Positions 27,462-41,206 are shown, counted from the stretch's first letter. The stretch: 64,000 nucleotides of DNA from Xanthomonas euvesicatoria pv. euvesicatoria (GCF_020880415.1 NZ_JAJIUJ010000103.1:124001-188000); one strand, 5' to 3'. Notes: a model not told the origin generated them from the sequence alone. Made by a program: numbers and translations.

Positions 27462-28223
27462 TCAGCGAGGCGCAGACCGCCTCGCCAGAGCCTCGACCTT
27501 ATTTACAGCATCCGGATGATATTCGGCGAGCAGGCTAAACTGCACAGCAACCAATGAGGCTTCTGAGCGGTAAAGCGATAGCAACATGTACCCATTGATC
27601 GGCGCCAGCACCAGCATATGGTCGGAGTTCCGCTTGAAGTAACGCCGGGGAAACGTGTCGCTGTCCCAACACTGGGCGTCAGGCACCCATCCTCGCGTTG
27701 CCAGCACATAGTCGTAGCGATTACGGAACTCCGGGTCCGGGCTTGGCGGATAAGACAATGGGCCAAGCAGATATTCGACGCCCATATAAGCCAAGTCGGC
27801 AAACTCAACTTCAGATAACTTGGGCACACGCCACGAACCATCCCCTATCCTGCTGCCCTGCGGCCCAAGCAAGACTGAAACTGACTCGTAACTCAAACCC
27901 TCAAACACACCTGATCCGGAAGAGCAACGCATCAAGAGATGCGATCTTATGCGCTCCGTTGAGCAATTAATTAGCCCAGCGGCTCGTACTTCTTTACCTG
28001 TGCCGTCTGGCAGCAACTCATTGGGCCCATACGAATAGCTAAGAGAACGCGACGCCGAATCCTGAACCTGCGCCGCAGACTCCAAGGTGCGAGGCGCCTT
28101 CGTGGGCTTTCCCTGCTCTTTTGCATCACAACTAGACAGGGTAGCTAGCAAACCCAGACCGGACAGAGAAGCTAGAAACGTAGCGAGCGAAAAGCCAACA
28201 AGTGCAATTTTCACTTCACGCAT
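27462..28223 (-). CDS. Hypothetical lipoprotein, 253 residues
   Basis: The product begins with a signal sequence and a clear lipobox (LATLSSCDAKEQ, Cys about residue 32). The rest has no family I recognise: a Ser/Gln-rich spacer, then a mixed beta-rich body with several aromatic pairs (YDYVLATRGWVPDAQCWD) and four Cys after the lipobox. It is convergent with the integrase, ending 11 bp from it. Base composition is lower in GC than the chromosome. Probably cargo of the element; possibly an entry-exclusion or envelope-modifying lipoprotein, but that is speculation. Confidence 0.7.
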   Translation of the reverse strand: MREVKIALVGFSLATFLASLSGLGLLATLSSCDAKEQGKPTKAPRTLESAAQVQDSASRSLSYSYGPNELLPDGTGKEVRAAGLINCSTERIRSHLLMRCSSGSGVFEGLSYESVSVLLGPQGSRIGDGSWRVPKLSEVEFADLAYMGVEYLLGPLSYPPSPDPEFRNRYDYVLATRGWVPDAQCWDSDTFPRRYFKRNSDHMLVLAPINGYMLLSLYRSEASLVAVQFSLLAEYHPDAVNKVEALARRSAPR

Positions 28224-28351
28224 TCCATATTCTGGTCCTTTTTCAAAAAATACTGCGCACTTCGTTTATTTTATAAGTGCGAGCCGACTTTTCTGACCAA
28301 CGTTTCTAGACGCACTTGTTAGCCGGGTGCATCTGTATCGTTTTTTCTCAG

Positions 28352-28675
28352 CTACTTGCCGAGCGAACCAATGCACTGGAACTCGACAGTCACGCGCCTT
28401 GATCCACAGTTTCCAAACCCCCGGCGCGATAGGCACTCAGTACTCTGCGACCCGAATGGCTCCGCTTCTTTATAGCCCCAATTCCGGCACTTCTGTTCGG
28501 CGAGTTGGATTGCCTGCTGATCGCTTAGGTCAGGGCGCTGGAATTCATTGCGCTCATAGGAAAGCGCAATCACACCATCTGCGCGGCTCGCTTTGGTTAC
28601 CAGCCAGTCGGCATGAGTGGCACATGCGCCGACAAGCAGTACGACGGCCGCCGAACCGCAAAACTTCAATTTCAT
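28352..28675 (-). CDS. YecR-like lipoprotein
   Basis: 107 residues from MKLKFCGSAAVVLLVGACATH (lipobox VGAC). The mature part matches the YecR-like pattern: ADWLVTKASRADGVIALSYERNEF, an A-x-x-KCRNWGY motif (AEQKCRNWGYKEAEPFG) and four to five further Cys near the end, closing with VTVEFQCIG. E. coli YecR belongs to the flagellar regulon with unknown function; here it is element cargo with no flagellar genes nearby. The longer open frame starting at 28777 is rejected because it would bury the lipobox. Confidence 0.8.
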   Translation of the reverse strand: MKLKFCGSAAVVLLVGACATHADWLVTKASRADGVIALSYERNEFQRPDLSDQQAIQLAEQKCRNWGYKEAEPFGSQSTECLSRRGFGNCGSRRVTVEFQCIGSLGK

Positions 28676-28852
28676 GCTGAACCCCCTTGGCATTCGGACC
28701 TTAGTTGTACAGGGCAGTCGCAGAGCTGTCCGAGCGCTCCACCAACGAATGATAGAAGAGCCAGACACTAATGTCACTCATAGAGGGTGCCCTCATAGGG
28801 CGTGGCCCGATAGAGGTTGCAACTGCATCGTTCTCTCATGCCAGAGAAATCG

Positions 28853-29092
28853 ATGCCCACCGATCCCCGCGTCCTGTTTGGGCTGCGACTTGCCGAGGTC
28901 CGTAAGACCAAGGGACTCTCCCAGGAACGTCTTGCCTTGGAGAGCGGGTTGGCGCGCAGCTACCTTGGCGGCGTCGAGCGTGGGCAGCGCAACATTGCCC
29001 TGTTGAACATCTACCGTCTCGCCGAGGCGCTGGGCGTGCATCCAACCTTGTTGCTAGAACCCCCATCGGCCTATAGTCCCGGGGAGCCCTAG
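28853..29092 (+). CDS. XRE-family HTH regulator
   Basis: 79 residues from the ATG at 28853 (MPTDPRVLFGLRLAEVRKT), with AGAGAAATCG before it; a start 15 bp upstream is possible. A single helix-turn-helix spans almost the whole protein: GLRLAEVRKTKGLSQERLA, then GLARSYLGGVERGQRNIALL and IYRLAEALGVHP. Small regulators of this type often control an adjacent restriction or maintenance function. Here the next gene, 195 bp downstream in the same direction, is the ParB-like gene. Confidence 0.88.
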   Translation: MPTDPRVLFGLRLAEVRKTKGLSQERLALESGLARSYLGGVERGQRNIALLNIYRLAEALGVHPTLLLEPPSAYSPGEP

Positions 29093-29287
29093 CCATATCC
29101 GCCGCGATAGCCGGTTATGCAAGTCATTGATCTTGAAGGCTGCGTCATTTTGGTACACCTACTAGCAGAAGAAGGCATCTTCTGTCGGCGCGTACCTTCT
29201 GCACCAAGAAGTAGCAGCTTCCCATTGGTTAGTAGTAAGCACAGGAAACTGCGCGCGTCTCCTATGACCACTTACAAGGAGACAGCT

Positions 29288-30199
29288 ATGAGATATGACG
29301 CGGTAATGAAGCAATTCAAACATGCTCCCACTCGCTTGATCCCACTCGGCGACATACGAACCCACGACGCTTTGCAACCTCGTGTTGCCCGCTTGATACC
29401 GTTCAAGGACAAAGGGCGAGCCGAGGAAAGCAGCGAGCAACACATCGTAACGTTTCGCTATGTACTGGAAGCGACTGAGGATGGGCAGCTCGATCCTATT
29501 TGGCTTGCCGACATTGGTAGCGCCGAGCCAGTGGAAGCTGGCTTGTATCTGGTGGATGGTCATCACCGCCTGAAGGCATACCGACAAGCAAACAGACAGC
29601 AAGTCCCGGCATGTGTTCTGGCGTTAGATTGGCGAACTGCCCTGGTTGTTTCCAAACTGGTCAACTGCACTGGCAGATCGCTCGCCCTTCACAACGAGCA
29701 GCGCCGGGACGCGGCTTGGCAGTACCTTGCAGATCTAACGCATCGAGGAGCTATCGAGCTTCCCAGTGTGGGGGAGTCTTTACGCTCTGTCGCCGCTCGA
29801 TTTGGCATCAGCAAGAGTACGGTAAGCAGCATGCTCACCAATATGCCGCACGTCATCGCTACAGAGTTCCACACGCTGGCGATAGATCCCGGCACGGGTT
29901 GGCCGAGGTGACGACATGTACGCGAAGCAAAGAACCCTTGGCAAACAAGCCTGCCTAGCTCGGACCAGCAGCAGCTAGACCGGGATGCAGAAAGGGTTGC
30001 GCGCCACATAGTCAAGCTCGTGGATGGCTCATCCCCAGCCGTGCGCGCCAGAGCGCTTGAGATGCTGGCGAACGACGAGGTGAGTGCCACAGATCAACTC
30101 GCATCGGTGGAGCTTCTTGCTCCCTTCAGCCCAGCACGACGCCCTGTCCCAATTGGGACACCCGCTGTCCCAGCGCAACCGGCACATCTGGACAACTGA
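29288..30199 (+). pseudogene. ParB-like nuclease/HTH gene split by in-frame TGA
   Basis: The first part (29288-29911, 207 residues from MRYDAVMKQFKHAPT after AAGGAGACAGCT) has a ParB/sulfiredoxin-type N-terminal domain with GLYLVDGHHRLKAYRQAN and an HTH region (RSVAARFGISKSTVSSMLT). It stops at TGA 29909-29911 after GTGWPR. In the same frame the sequence stays open for 95 more codons with protein-like composition (for example DQQQLDRDAERVARHIVKL and ARALEMLANDEVSATDQL), ending at 30199. The simplest reading is a nonsense mutation in an original gene of about 303 codons. A functional short form or readthrough cannot be excluded. ParB-like proteins of this kind occur on conjugative and P4-like elements. 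Confidence 0.7.
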
Positions 30200-30404
30200 C
30201 AGCCCCAGCCTGATTTGACCGCACTGCCGGCGGGAGAAGAAACAAGATTTTCGCTGCGAAATTACGCGGCAGTCACTTCAACCATCCAAGGCCCAGCCGC
30301 CCCCATGCCGCCCCCTCCGGGAAAGCTGCCCACGGCAGGCACCACACCAACCCAAAGGCTCGCCGCAATCTCATGCAGCGGGCCTTTCTCATTTCAAGGA
30401 AGCC

Positions 30405-30638
30405 ATGACGACGCAACCACAGACGACACTGCCGTACCACTTCATGCGCTTGCCCGAGGTCATCGCGACCGTTGGCGTCAGCAAGTCCACGCTCTATGCC
30501 TGGGCCGCTGCGGGCAAGTTCCCGAAGCCAGTACAATTCCCCGGTGGCAACATTGCCGCTTGGGTCTCCACCGAAGTGGCCGCATGGATGAGTGCAGCGG
30601 TAGACGCACGCAATGGTACGCAGGGCCTAGCCGCATGA
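30405..30638 (+). CDS. AlpA-family excisionase/regulator
   Basis: 77 residues. The AlpA pattern is complete: FMRLPEVIATVGVSKSTLYAWAAAGKFPKPVQ, then AAWVSTEVAAWM. AlpA proteins bind DNA near attachment sites and act as excisionase or integrase activator in P4-like elements. It is preceded by AAGGAAGCC as ribosome site. Two TGGCGGTAA sites follow the stop codon directly. The 205 bp before it (30200-30404) hold no gene. Confidence 0.93.
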   Translation: MTTQPQTTLPYHFMRLPEVIATVGVSKSTLYAWAAAGKFPKPVQFPGGNIAAWVSTEVAAWMSAAVDARNGTQGLAA

Positions 30639-30640
30639 GT

Positions 30641-30662
30641 TTGGCGGTAACTATGGCGGTAA
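30641..30662 (+). promoter_or_regulatory. Paired TGGCGGTAA sites at right end of element
   Basis: TGGCGGTAA at 30642-30650 and again at 30654-30662, 12 bp apart start to start, beginning 3 bp after the alpA stop. They match the sites upstream of the integrase and probably mark the right arm of the attachment region. Confidence 0.6.
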
Positions 30663-30884
30663 CAGGGCTCACCACGTCGGAAATACCTATTGCATTACAG
30701 TCACTTGCAGGTATTATTCGGGAGCCTTCCGCCCATCGAGTCAAACGCACAAGCCCTGGAGACGTCATGTTTCCGGGGCTTGCGCGTTTTGAGGGTGTTG
30801 CGGTGCAGGGCCGGCCGGTCGCCGTGGCGTGGGGATCACATCGCGCGCGCTAACGTCCGGCTTCACTCCACAGCGGACCACACC

Positions 30885-31061
30885 ATGAGCAAGAAAGACC
30901 AGCAGCCCGATGACGTCGCCGACGACGCGCACGGCGTGACCGAGAGCCAGCAAGACCGCAAGCACGACGATGCTGCCAAGCAACGCCCGGGCCAGGAAGA
31001 TCTGAAGGTGCACGACGAGCAAAGCCGTCGCCCCACCGGCAAGGCTGGCCAGGGAGAGTGA
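30885..31061 (+). CDS. Small hydrophilic hypothetical protein
   Basis: 58 residues from MSKKDQQPDDVADDAHGV, extremely rich in Asp, Lys, Gln, Glu and His, with no hydrophobic core, so probably disordered. The leader CCACACC is a weak ribosome site. It lies just outside the right end of the integrated element, where chromosomal GC resumes. I do not recognise a family. The composition resembles stress or desiccation-associated small proteins, but no motif proves it. Confidence 0.55.
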   Translation: MSKKDQQPDDVADDAHGVTESQQDRKHDDAAKQRPGQEDLKVHDEQSRRPTGKAGQGE

Positions 31062-31364
31062 GTTGGCCAAGCATGCTGCCTGGCACCGGGCAGCGCCGCG
31101 GCACGCCGATGCGGTGAACTTCCCTGCTGCATCGCCAGCGGCGCGTTGCACCCTGTCGTGCAGCTGAGACCGCTGCATCCGTGGGACTGAAAGCCCGGCA
31201 CCGGCCAGCCACGCGTTCCTGTGGCAAGATCCGGACAGGCGCTCGCCGATATGCCGCTGCCCTGGGAAGCAGTGCCTTGCCAAGGTTGCAGTCGCATCGG
31301 CCAGTGCGTTGTCGCGTCAACCCCTCATCGCCTTGATGGCGCCTTGTTCCCGGTGGTGCTTTGC
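31062..31364. other. Upstream region of the GAF-GGDEF gene
   Basis: 303 bp with no convincing gene. The GAF-GGDEF frame is open from 31221, so a longer N-terminus is possible, but that segment is Cys/Pro-rich and unlike the family. No clear promoter was identified. Confidence 0.4.
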
Positions 31365-32450
31365 ATGCAGATACCCGATGCACCCGCGTTGAACCTGATC
31401 CAGGCAACGTTACTGCCAGGCGGCGTCAACGCCACTCCCGGGGCACGCCTGCCGGCCAACGAAGATGAGCGCGTGGAGGCACTGCATGCCTACCGCCTGC
31501 TGGACACCGCACCGGAGCCGAGCTACGACGCGTTCACCTCGATCGCAGCCGCGCTCTGCGGGATGCCGATGGCGCTGATCTCGCTGGTCGATACCCATCG
31601 GCAGTGGTTCAAATCCAGGCTCGGCATGCAGCAGAGCGAGACGCCGCGTGAACTGTCGTTTTGCGCGCATGCCATCCTCGAACCCGATCAGGTGATGGAA
31701 GTCGGCGATACCCACCTGGACAAGCGGTTTGCGCGCAACGCGCTGGTGACAGGCGAGCCACAGATCCGCTTCTATGCAGGCGCGCCGTTATTGACCCCGG
31801 ACGGCATCGCACTGGGAACCCTGTGCGTGCTGGATCGCGTTCCGCGGCGCCTGTCGGCGACCGAGCGCGACGCGCTGCAAGCCTTGGCCAGGCAAGTCGT
31901 CAGCACCATCGAACTGCAACAGGCCGCGCGGCTGGTGGAGCTGGATGCACTGCGCGATGCGCTCACCGGGCGATGGAATCGCGCCGGGCTGGAGCACGCT
32001 TTGCACACGCTTGCCGACGCGCCCAGCTCTGCCGCCGATGCGCCCCTGGGTTTCATGCTGCTCGAACTGGACGGCTTCAAGCGGCAAAAATTGCAGGCCG
32101 GCGCGGCAGCGGCCGATGCCACCTTGCTGCAGGTCGCTGCATTGCTGGAAGCGCAGCTTCCGGCTGACGCACTCGTGGCGCGTCTGGCCTGCGATCAATT
32201 CTGCGTGGCGCTGCCGGAGACCGCTGCATCTGCAGCCCTTGCCACTGCCGAAGACTTGCGCAAGGCAGTGGAAGACGCGCACTGGCCCACCGGCCCGTTG
32301 ACGCTCAGCGCAGGTGTGGTGGACGTTGCCACGCCAACCGCGCTCGACAGCAATACCCTGCTTGCCCGTGCGCGACACGCGTTGCAGCAGGCGCGTGGCG
32401 ATGGCCGCAACCGCGTGCACGGCTTCGACGGTTGGCAGCTGCGGGCCTGA
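31365..32450 (+). CDS. GAF-GGDEF protein with degenerate GGDEF site
   Basis: 361 residues from MQIPDAPALNLIQATLL; the start is uncertain. A GAF domain (about 35-185) begins EALHAYRLLDTAPEPSYDAFT and contains the typical RELSFCAHAI and FYAGAPLLTPDGIALGTLCVLD motifs of bacterial GAF-GGDEF sensors. A GGDEF-like domain follows (about 200-355), but the signature is ACDQF (RLACDQFCVAL) instead of GGDEF, and the first metal Asp region is LELDGFKRQKLQ. Cyclase activity is therefore doubtful. It is convergent with the cheW-mcp pair, ending 43 bp from cheW. Confidence 0.87.
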   Translation: MQIPDAPALNLIQATLLPGGVNATPGARLPANEDERVEALHAYRLLDTAPEPSYDAFTSIAAALCGMPMALISLVDTHRQWFKSRLGMQQSETPRELSFCAHAILEPDQVMEVGDTHLDKRFARNALVTGEPQIRFYAGAPLLTPDGIALGTLCVLDRVPRRLSATERDALQALARQVVSTIELQQAARLVELDALRDALTGRWNRAGLEHALHTLADAPSSAADAPLGFMLLELDGFKRQKLQAGAAAADATLLQVAALLEAQLPADALVARLACDQFCVALPETAASAALATAEDLRKAVEDAHWPTGPLTLSAGVVDVATPTALDSNTLLARARHALQQARGDGRNRVHGFDGWQLRA

Positions 32451-32492
32451 TCGACGCAGACTGCGCCGATCGCCCTGCTGCACGGCTGTCGC

Positions 32493-33002
32493 TCAGGCCG
32501 CCAGTGCGTCGGTGTTTCCGGCGATCTCGTCCACCTGCAGCACCTGCTCCATCTCCAGCAGTACCACGAAGCGCTCGCCGACCTTGCCCATGCCGCGCAG
32601 CAGATCGCGGCGGATATGCGTGCCGAACGACGGCGCCGCTTCGATGTCCTGATCGGCCAGTTCGATCACTGCATTGACCGCATCGACCAGCACGCCAATC
32701 ACCTGCGTGCCCTGCGCCTGTTCGGTGGCCACAATCACGATGCAGCTGCGTTTGCCGATCGTGCTGTCTGCGCGCCCCAACCGCGATTGCAGATCCACCA
32801 CCGGCACCACCGCGCCGCGTAGATTGATCACCCCGCGCACGCAATCCGGCATCGACGGCACCGGTGTGGGAGCGCGGTATTGAATGATCTCGCGGATGCC
32901 GAGAATGCTGGTGGCGAAGGTTTCGCCATCCAGTTGAAAGGTCAGATATTGCGCGGCGACATCGGCGTCGCCGGGCATCACATCAAGCGTCGGTGCGGTC
33001 AT
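32493..33002 (-). CDS. cheW: Chemotaxis coupling protein CheW
   Basis: 169 residues. CheW fold with QYLTFQLDGETFATSILGIREII (18-40), the conserved PSMPDCVRGVINLRGAVVPVVDL (50-72) and a C-terminal beta segment ending VLQVDEIAG. It couples receptors to CheA. It begins 11 bp after the chemoreceptor gene, so the two form an operon, probably driven by the sigma-28-like promoter upstream of the receptor. CheA itself is not in the window. Confidence 0.96.
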   Translation of the reverse strand: MTAPTLDVMPGDADVAAQYLTFQLDGETFATSILGIREIIQYRAPTPVPSMPDCVRGVINLRGAVVPVVDLQSRLGRADSTIGKRSCIVIVATEQAQGTQVIGVLVDAVNAVIELADQDIEAAPSFGTHIRRDLLRGMGKVGERFVVLLEMEQVLQVDEIAGNTDALAA

Positions 33003-33013
33003 TGGTCGCTCTC

Positions 33014-34672
33014 TCAGAAACGCGCGAACTGGCCTTCGTCCGGGCCCTCGGACATCGCATACGCCGGCGCTGCGTTGCTGCGCCAGCCACGCGTGCCCGC
33101 CGCACGCGCCGGACGCGCAGCGACCTGCTTGCCGCGCTTGGGCGGCGCAGGCGGCGCGCCCTGCCCGCCCAGCCGGAAGAACGCCATGCTCTGCTGCAGC
33201 TGTTCGGCCTGCGCGCTCATTTCCTCGGCAGTGGCGGCCAGCTCTTCGGATGCGCTGGCGTTCTGCTGCGTGGTCTGGCTCAACTGCACGACCGCCGAAT
33301 TGATCTGGCTGACGCCGGAAGATTGCTCCTCGGAGGCGGCGGAAATTTCCTGCACCAGGTCGGAGGTGCGCTTGATGATGGGTACGATCGAATCCAGCAA
33401 ACGACCGGCGCGGTCGGCCAATTCCACGCTGGAACTGGCCACCTCGCCGATTTCCTGCGCCGCCACCTGGCTGCGTTCGGCCAGCTTGCGCACCTCGGCG
33501 GCGACGACGGCAAACCCCTTGCCATGTTCGCCGGCGCGTGCGGCTTCGATCGCGGCATTGAGCGCAAGCAGGTTGGTCTGGTACGCGATGTCGTCGATGA
33601 TGCCGATCTTCTGCGCGATCTGCTTCATCGCCTGGGTGGTGGCCACCACCGCTTCGCCACCTTCCACGGTTTCTTTCGCGGCCTGGGTGGCCATGCCATC
33701 GGTGATGCGCGCGTTCTCGGTGTTCTGGCTGATCGATGCGGTCATCTGCTCCAGCGACGCACTGGTTTCTTCCACACCGGCGGCCTGTTCGCTGGCCGCC
33801 TGCGACAGCGACTGCGCGGTGGCGCTGACTTCTTCCGACGCGCTGGCAAGGGTTTCGGCACTGGTATTGACCTCGCCGACCACCTGCGACAACTTTTGCA
33901 CCATGGTGCGCATCGCTTCGAGCAGTTGCGCGGTTTCGTCGCGGCCATGCACATCGATGCGCATGGTGAGATCGCCTTCCGACAAACCGTTGGCCACCGC
34001 CACCGCGCGGCGGATCGGCCCGGTGACGCTGCGGCTGATCACCACGCCGAGAATGGCACCGAGCAACACGCCGCTGCAGATGATGGCGACCAACAGCCTG
34101 GAACTGCGTGTGTGGATCGCATCGGCTTCGGCGTTGGCCGCCGCGGCGCTGCGCTCGCGCAGGCCGCTCAGGTCGGTCATCAGGTTATCCACTTCGTCCG
34201 AGCTGGCGCGTACCGCGCGCGAGAGCGCGGCCAGTTCCGGATTGGCCTCGCGCAACGCTTCGCGGTTGGCGACTTCGATGAAGCGGCCGCGCTCGTCCAG
34301 ATACTTCTGCCAGGCGCGATCGAATTGCGCCAGCTTGTTCTTGCCTTCCTCGCTCTGGAAGCTCTCCCGCGCACGGGCCATGTGATCGACCACCTTGGCG
34401 GTGTATTTGTCGATGTTCTGCACATGCGACTGGCGCTCTTCTGCACTGCTGGCCAACAACAGGTTGGCGCGCGCGCGGCCGGCATAGATGAGGTTGATGT
34501 TGGCTTCCTTGACATGGGACATGCCGAGCAACTCGCGCTCGTACAACGACGTCGACAGCGCGCTGATGCGGCCTGAGTTGGAATAGCCCACCCACCCGAT
34601 GCATGCGCCGATGGCCGAGACGATCAGGAATGCCACGATCAGTCTGGTTCCGATTCTGAAGTTGCCTAACAT
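33014..34672 (-). CDS. Methyl-accepting chemotaxis protein
   Basis: 552 residues. Membrane segment 1 at about 10-30, a periplasmic four-helix-bundle sensor domain (about 32-190, Ala/Arg/Glu-rich helices), membrane segment 2 at about 192-212, HAMP ([22 protein letters not shown]) and a long signalling coiled coil with the hairpin tip [17 protein letters not shown] and [23 protein letters not shown] earlier in the domain. No C-terminal CheR-binding pentapeptide; the tail ends EGQFARF. Ligand unknown. Operon with cheW. Confidence 0.95.
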   Translation of the reverse strand: MLGNFRIGTRLIVAFLIVSAIGACIGWVGYSNSGRISALSTSLYERELLGMSHVKEANINLIYAGRARANLLLASSAEERQSHVQNIDKYTAKVVDHMARARESFQSEEGKNKLAQFDRAWQKYLDERGRFIEVANREALREANPELAALSRAVRASSDEVDNLMTDLSGLRERSAAAANAEADAIHTRSSRLLVAIICSGVLLGAILGVVISRSVTGPIRRAVAVANGLSEGDLTMRIDVHGRDETAQLLEAMRTMVQKLSQVVGEVNTSAETLASASEEVSATAQSLSQAASEQAAGVEETSASLEQMTASISQNTENARITDGMATQAAKETVEGGEAVVATTQAMKQIAQKIGIIDDIAYQTNLLALNAAIEAARAGEHGKGFAVVAAEVRKLAERSQVAAQEIGEVASSSVELADRAGRLLDSIVPIIKRTSDLVQEISAASEEQSSGVSQINSAVVQLSQTTQQNASASEELAATAEEMSAQAEQLQQSMAFFRLGGQGAPPAPPKRGKQVAARPARAAGTRGWRSNAAPAYAMSEGPDEGQFARF

Positions 34673-34780
34673 TGGGGAGTTCTCTCAAGAAGGATGCGTG
34701 GGCGACATGCGCTACAGGAAGGCGATGGCGCTGCGCGTACCGCGCATGGCGATACGGCGGGTCTAACCCATCGCTAATGG

Positions 34781-34807
34781 CTATCGGCGACGACAAAACG
34801 CGCTTGA
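34781..34807 (-). promoter_or_regulatory. Sigma-28 (FliA) type promoter for mcp-cheW
   Basis: On the minus strand TCAAGCGC, an 11-bp spacer and GCCGATAG. The FliA consensus is TAAAGTTT-N11-GCCGATAA, so the spacing is exact, the -10 matches 7 of 8 and the -35 core 4 of 5. It lies 108 bp before the receptor start. Confidence 0.65.
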
Positions 34808-34861
34808 GATGCATCCAGGGCCGGAGTGCCTATTCATCAAATCGAATCTGCGCTTTTGTGA

Positions 34862-39930
<5,069 letters not shown>

Positions 39931-40051
39931 TGCCCGACACCATTGCTCATCATGACGGCAAGGCGCGCGGATATAACTCGGCGTGAACCATAATCAATGG
40001 GGCTGCGCAGCGGTCCAGACAAGCCACGGGCCAGGCCGGCAGTGAACGATT

Positions 40052-40198
40052 TAGAGCGGCTACAAAACGACTGCACAGCCGCCAGGCGGGCGCGGCCGGT
40101 GCTCGGAATCGGCATGTACCGCTCGTACACTCCGGTTCTGAGCGCGCCGTCTGCGCCCACCCGACAGCTGCTCGCTACGTTTTGTTAGCCGCTGTTAG
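40052..40198 (+). repeat. Palindromic repeat, copy E (full, 147 bp)
   Basis: Begins TAGAGCGGCTACAAAACGAC, then GCACAGCCGCCAGGCGGGCG, CGGCCGGTGCTCGGAATCGG, CATGTACCGCTCGTACAC, and ends GCTGCTCGCTACG, TTTTGTTAGCCGCTGTTAG. The left and right ends are inverted repeats of each other (AGAGCGGCTA-CAAAAC / GTTTTGTTAGCCGCT). It sits in the divergent gap between lhr and the DUF3301 gene, so it is probably within or near both promoters. Confidence 0.85.
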
Positions 40199-40302
40199 CG
40201 CAATGGTGGCGGCCTCTGCCGTCGGCAAGGCGACGCCTTCGCAACGTTGCGGCACCGGCCCGGCGATTGTCCGCCGGCCACGTGCCGTGGCACATTGGCG
40301 GC

Positions 40303-40647
40303 ATGCCCAGCCTGATTCTTTTCATGATCGCCGGCGCCGCGCTGTTCGCGTTCTGGAACTCCTCGCGCGCGGCTGCCGAACGCGCCGACATTCTTGGCCG
40401 CAATGCCTGCCGCGCGGCCGACGTGCAATGGCTGGACCAGAGCGTGCATTCCACCAATATCCGCGTGTGCAGGATGCCCAGCGGCTGGCTGGGCTTCGAG
40501 CGCACCTTCCGCTTCGACTATTCCTACGACGGCGTGGATCGCCATAGCGGCAAGCTGGTGCTGCGCGGCGATCAACTGATTGCCTTCACCGGGCCGCAGG
40601 TCGCTACCGTCAGGGCATTGCACCCGGAGCATGAGCGTCTGGAGTGA
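40303..40647 (+). CDS. DUF3301 membrane-anchored protein
   Basis: 114 residues from MPSLILFMIAGAALFAFWNSS; a start 36 bp upstream is possible. One N-terminal membrane helix, then RAAAERADILGRNACRAADVQWLDQSVH, the conserved WLGFERTFRFDYSYDGVDRHSG block, and a C-terminal strand. This matches DUF3301, small gammaproteobacterial proteins of unknown function anchored in the inner membrane. Confidence 0.85.
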   Translation: MPSLILFMIAGAALFAFWNSSRAAAERADILGRNACRAADVQWLDQSVHSTNIRVCRMPSGWLGFERTFRFDYSYDGVDRHSGKLVLRGDQLIAFTGPQVATVRALHPEHERLE

Positions 40648-40840
40648 GGCGCGCAGCTGCGGGTCACCCGCACGCTGACACCTGACATACCTGCAGCTTC
40701 ACCTGTCTGGGTTACAGTGATTGGCCGGCCAGCTTCCCTCTGGATTCCAGCAATCATCGAGCTGTTGCTGCGCGCTTTCGCCGTCTGTGCACGCGGCTGG
40801 CCATTGCATCAGTCGGCGGCACTCCACACAGCCGGCCACT

Positions 40841-41206
40841 TCATTCCAAAGACGTCGAATCCGCGGGAACGGGCTCGTAGCCATTGTCCCTGCCGCTCAG
40901 CCAGCACAATTGCAGCTTGCCCTCTCGACGCAGCTGCGCCTGGGCGAACAGCCACAGCGGATCCAGCAGGTCGGCATCCTTCAATAGACGCGACTTGCCG
41001 GCAATTTCCATGCTGAGAAAATGCGCCTCACGCGGCGTGTCGATGTAGCTGCGCGCAATCAGACAACGCTCGCCATCCACGAAGCGATAGATGTCGTACT
41101 CGTACGCGTCGTCGAGTGCGCCGGACGGATCCGGCGCGCTGCAATCGACATGACGGGTGCGCTCTACGTGCAATCGAACCCTCCACTTGGCGAGTCTGCA
41201 GGTCAT
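40841..41206 (-). CDS. Hypothetical protein, about 121 residues
   Basis: The frame is open from 41272; MTCRLAKWRVRLHVERTRHV at 41206 is the likely start. The product is a soluble mixed protein with AYEYDIYRFVDGERCLIARSYID and a C-terminal QLQLCWLSGRDNGYEPVPA-like end. I do not recognise a family. Codon use agrees with coding. It lies upstream of sspB in the sspB direction's shadow but is separated from it by 150 bp. The call is moderate because it is short and unplaced. Confidence 0.5.
   Translation of the reverse strand: MTCRLAKWRVRLHVERTRHVDCSAPDPSGALDDAYEYDIYRFVDGERCLIARSYIDTPREAHFLSMEIAGKSRLLKDADLLDPLWLFAQAQLRREGKLQLCWLSGRDNGYEPVPADSTSLE

Larger units (their letters stand above)
26061..30740 (+). 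mobile_element. Small tRNA-Ala-integrated element (P4-type integrase, AlpA)
   Basis: Starts directly after the tRNA-Ala CCA end and includes the integrase, two lipoprotein genes, an XRE regulator, an interrupted ParB-like gene and AlpA. Local GC is visibly lower and codon use is less biased, especially 27.5-29.9 kb. TGGCGGTAA-type sites lie just upstream of the integrase and just after alpA, which is expected for integrase arm sites at the two ends. The right end is estimated: no long direct repeat of the tRNA 3' end was found. CCTTCCGC (8 bp) recurs at 30725-30732 and CGCTCCACCA (10 bp) at 28735-28744. No replication or packaging genes are present, so it is a remnant or a minimal satellite. 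Confidence 0.75.

Noticed and set aside
30725-30738. CCTTCCGCCCATCG as right attachment site of the element
   Set aside because: Only 8 contiguous bases match the tRNA 3' end; kept as a weak boundary estimate, not annotated as attR.
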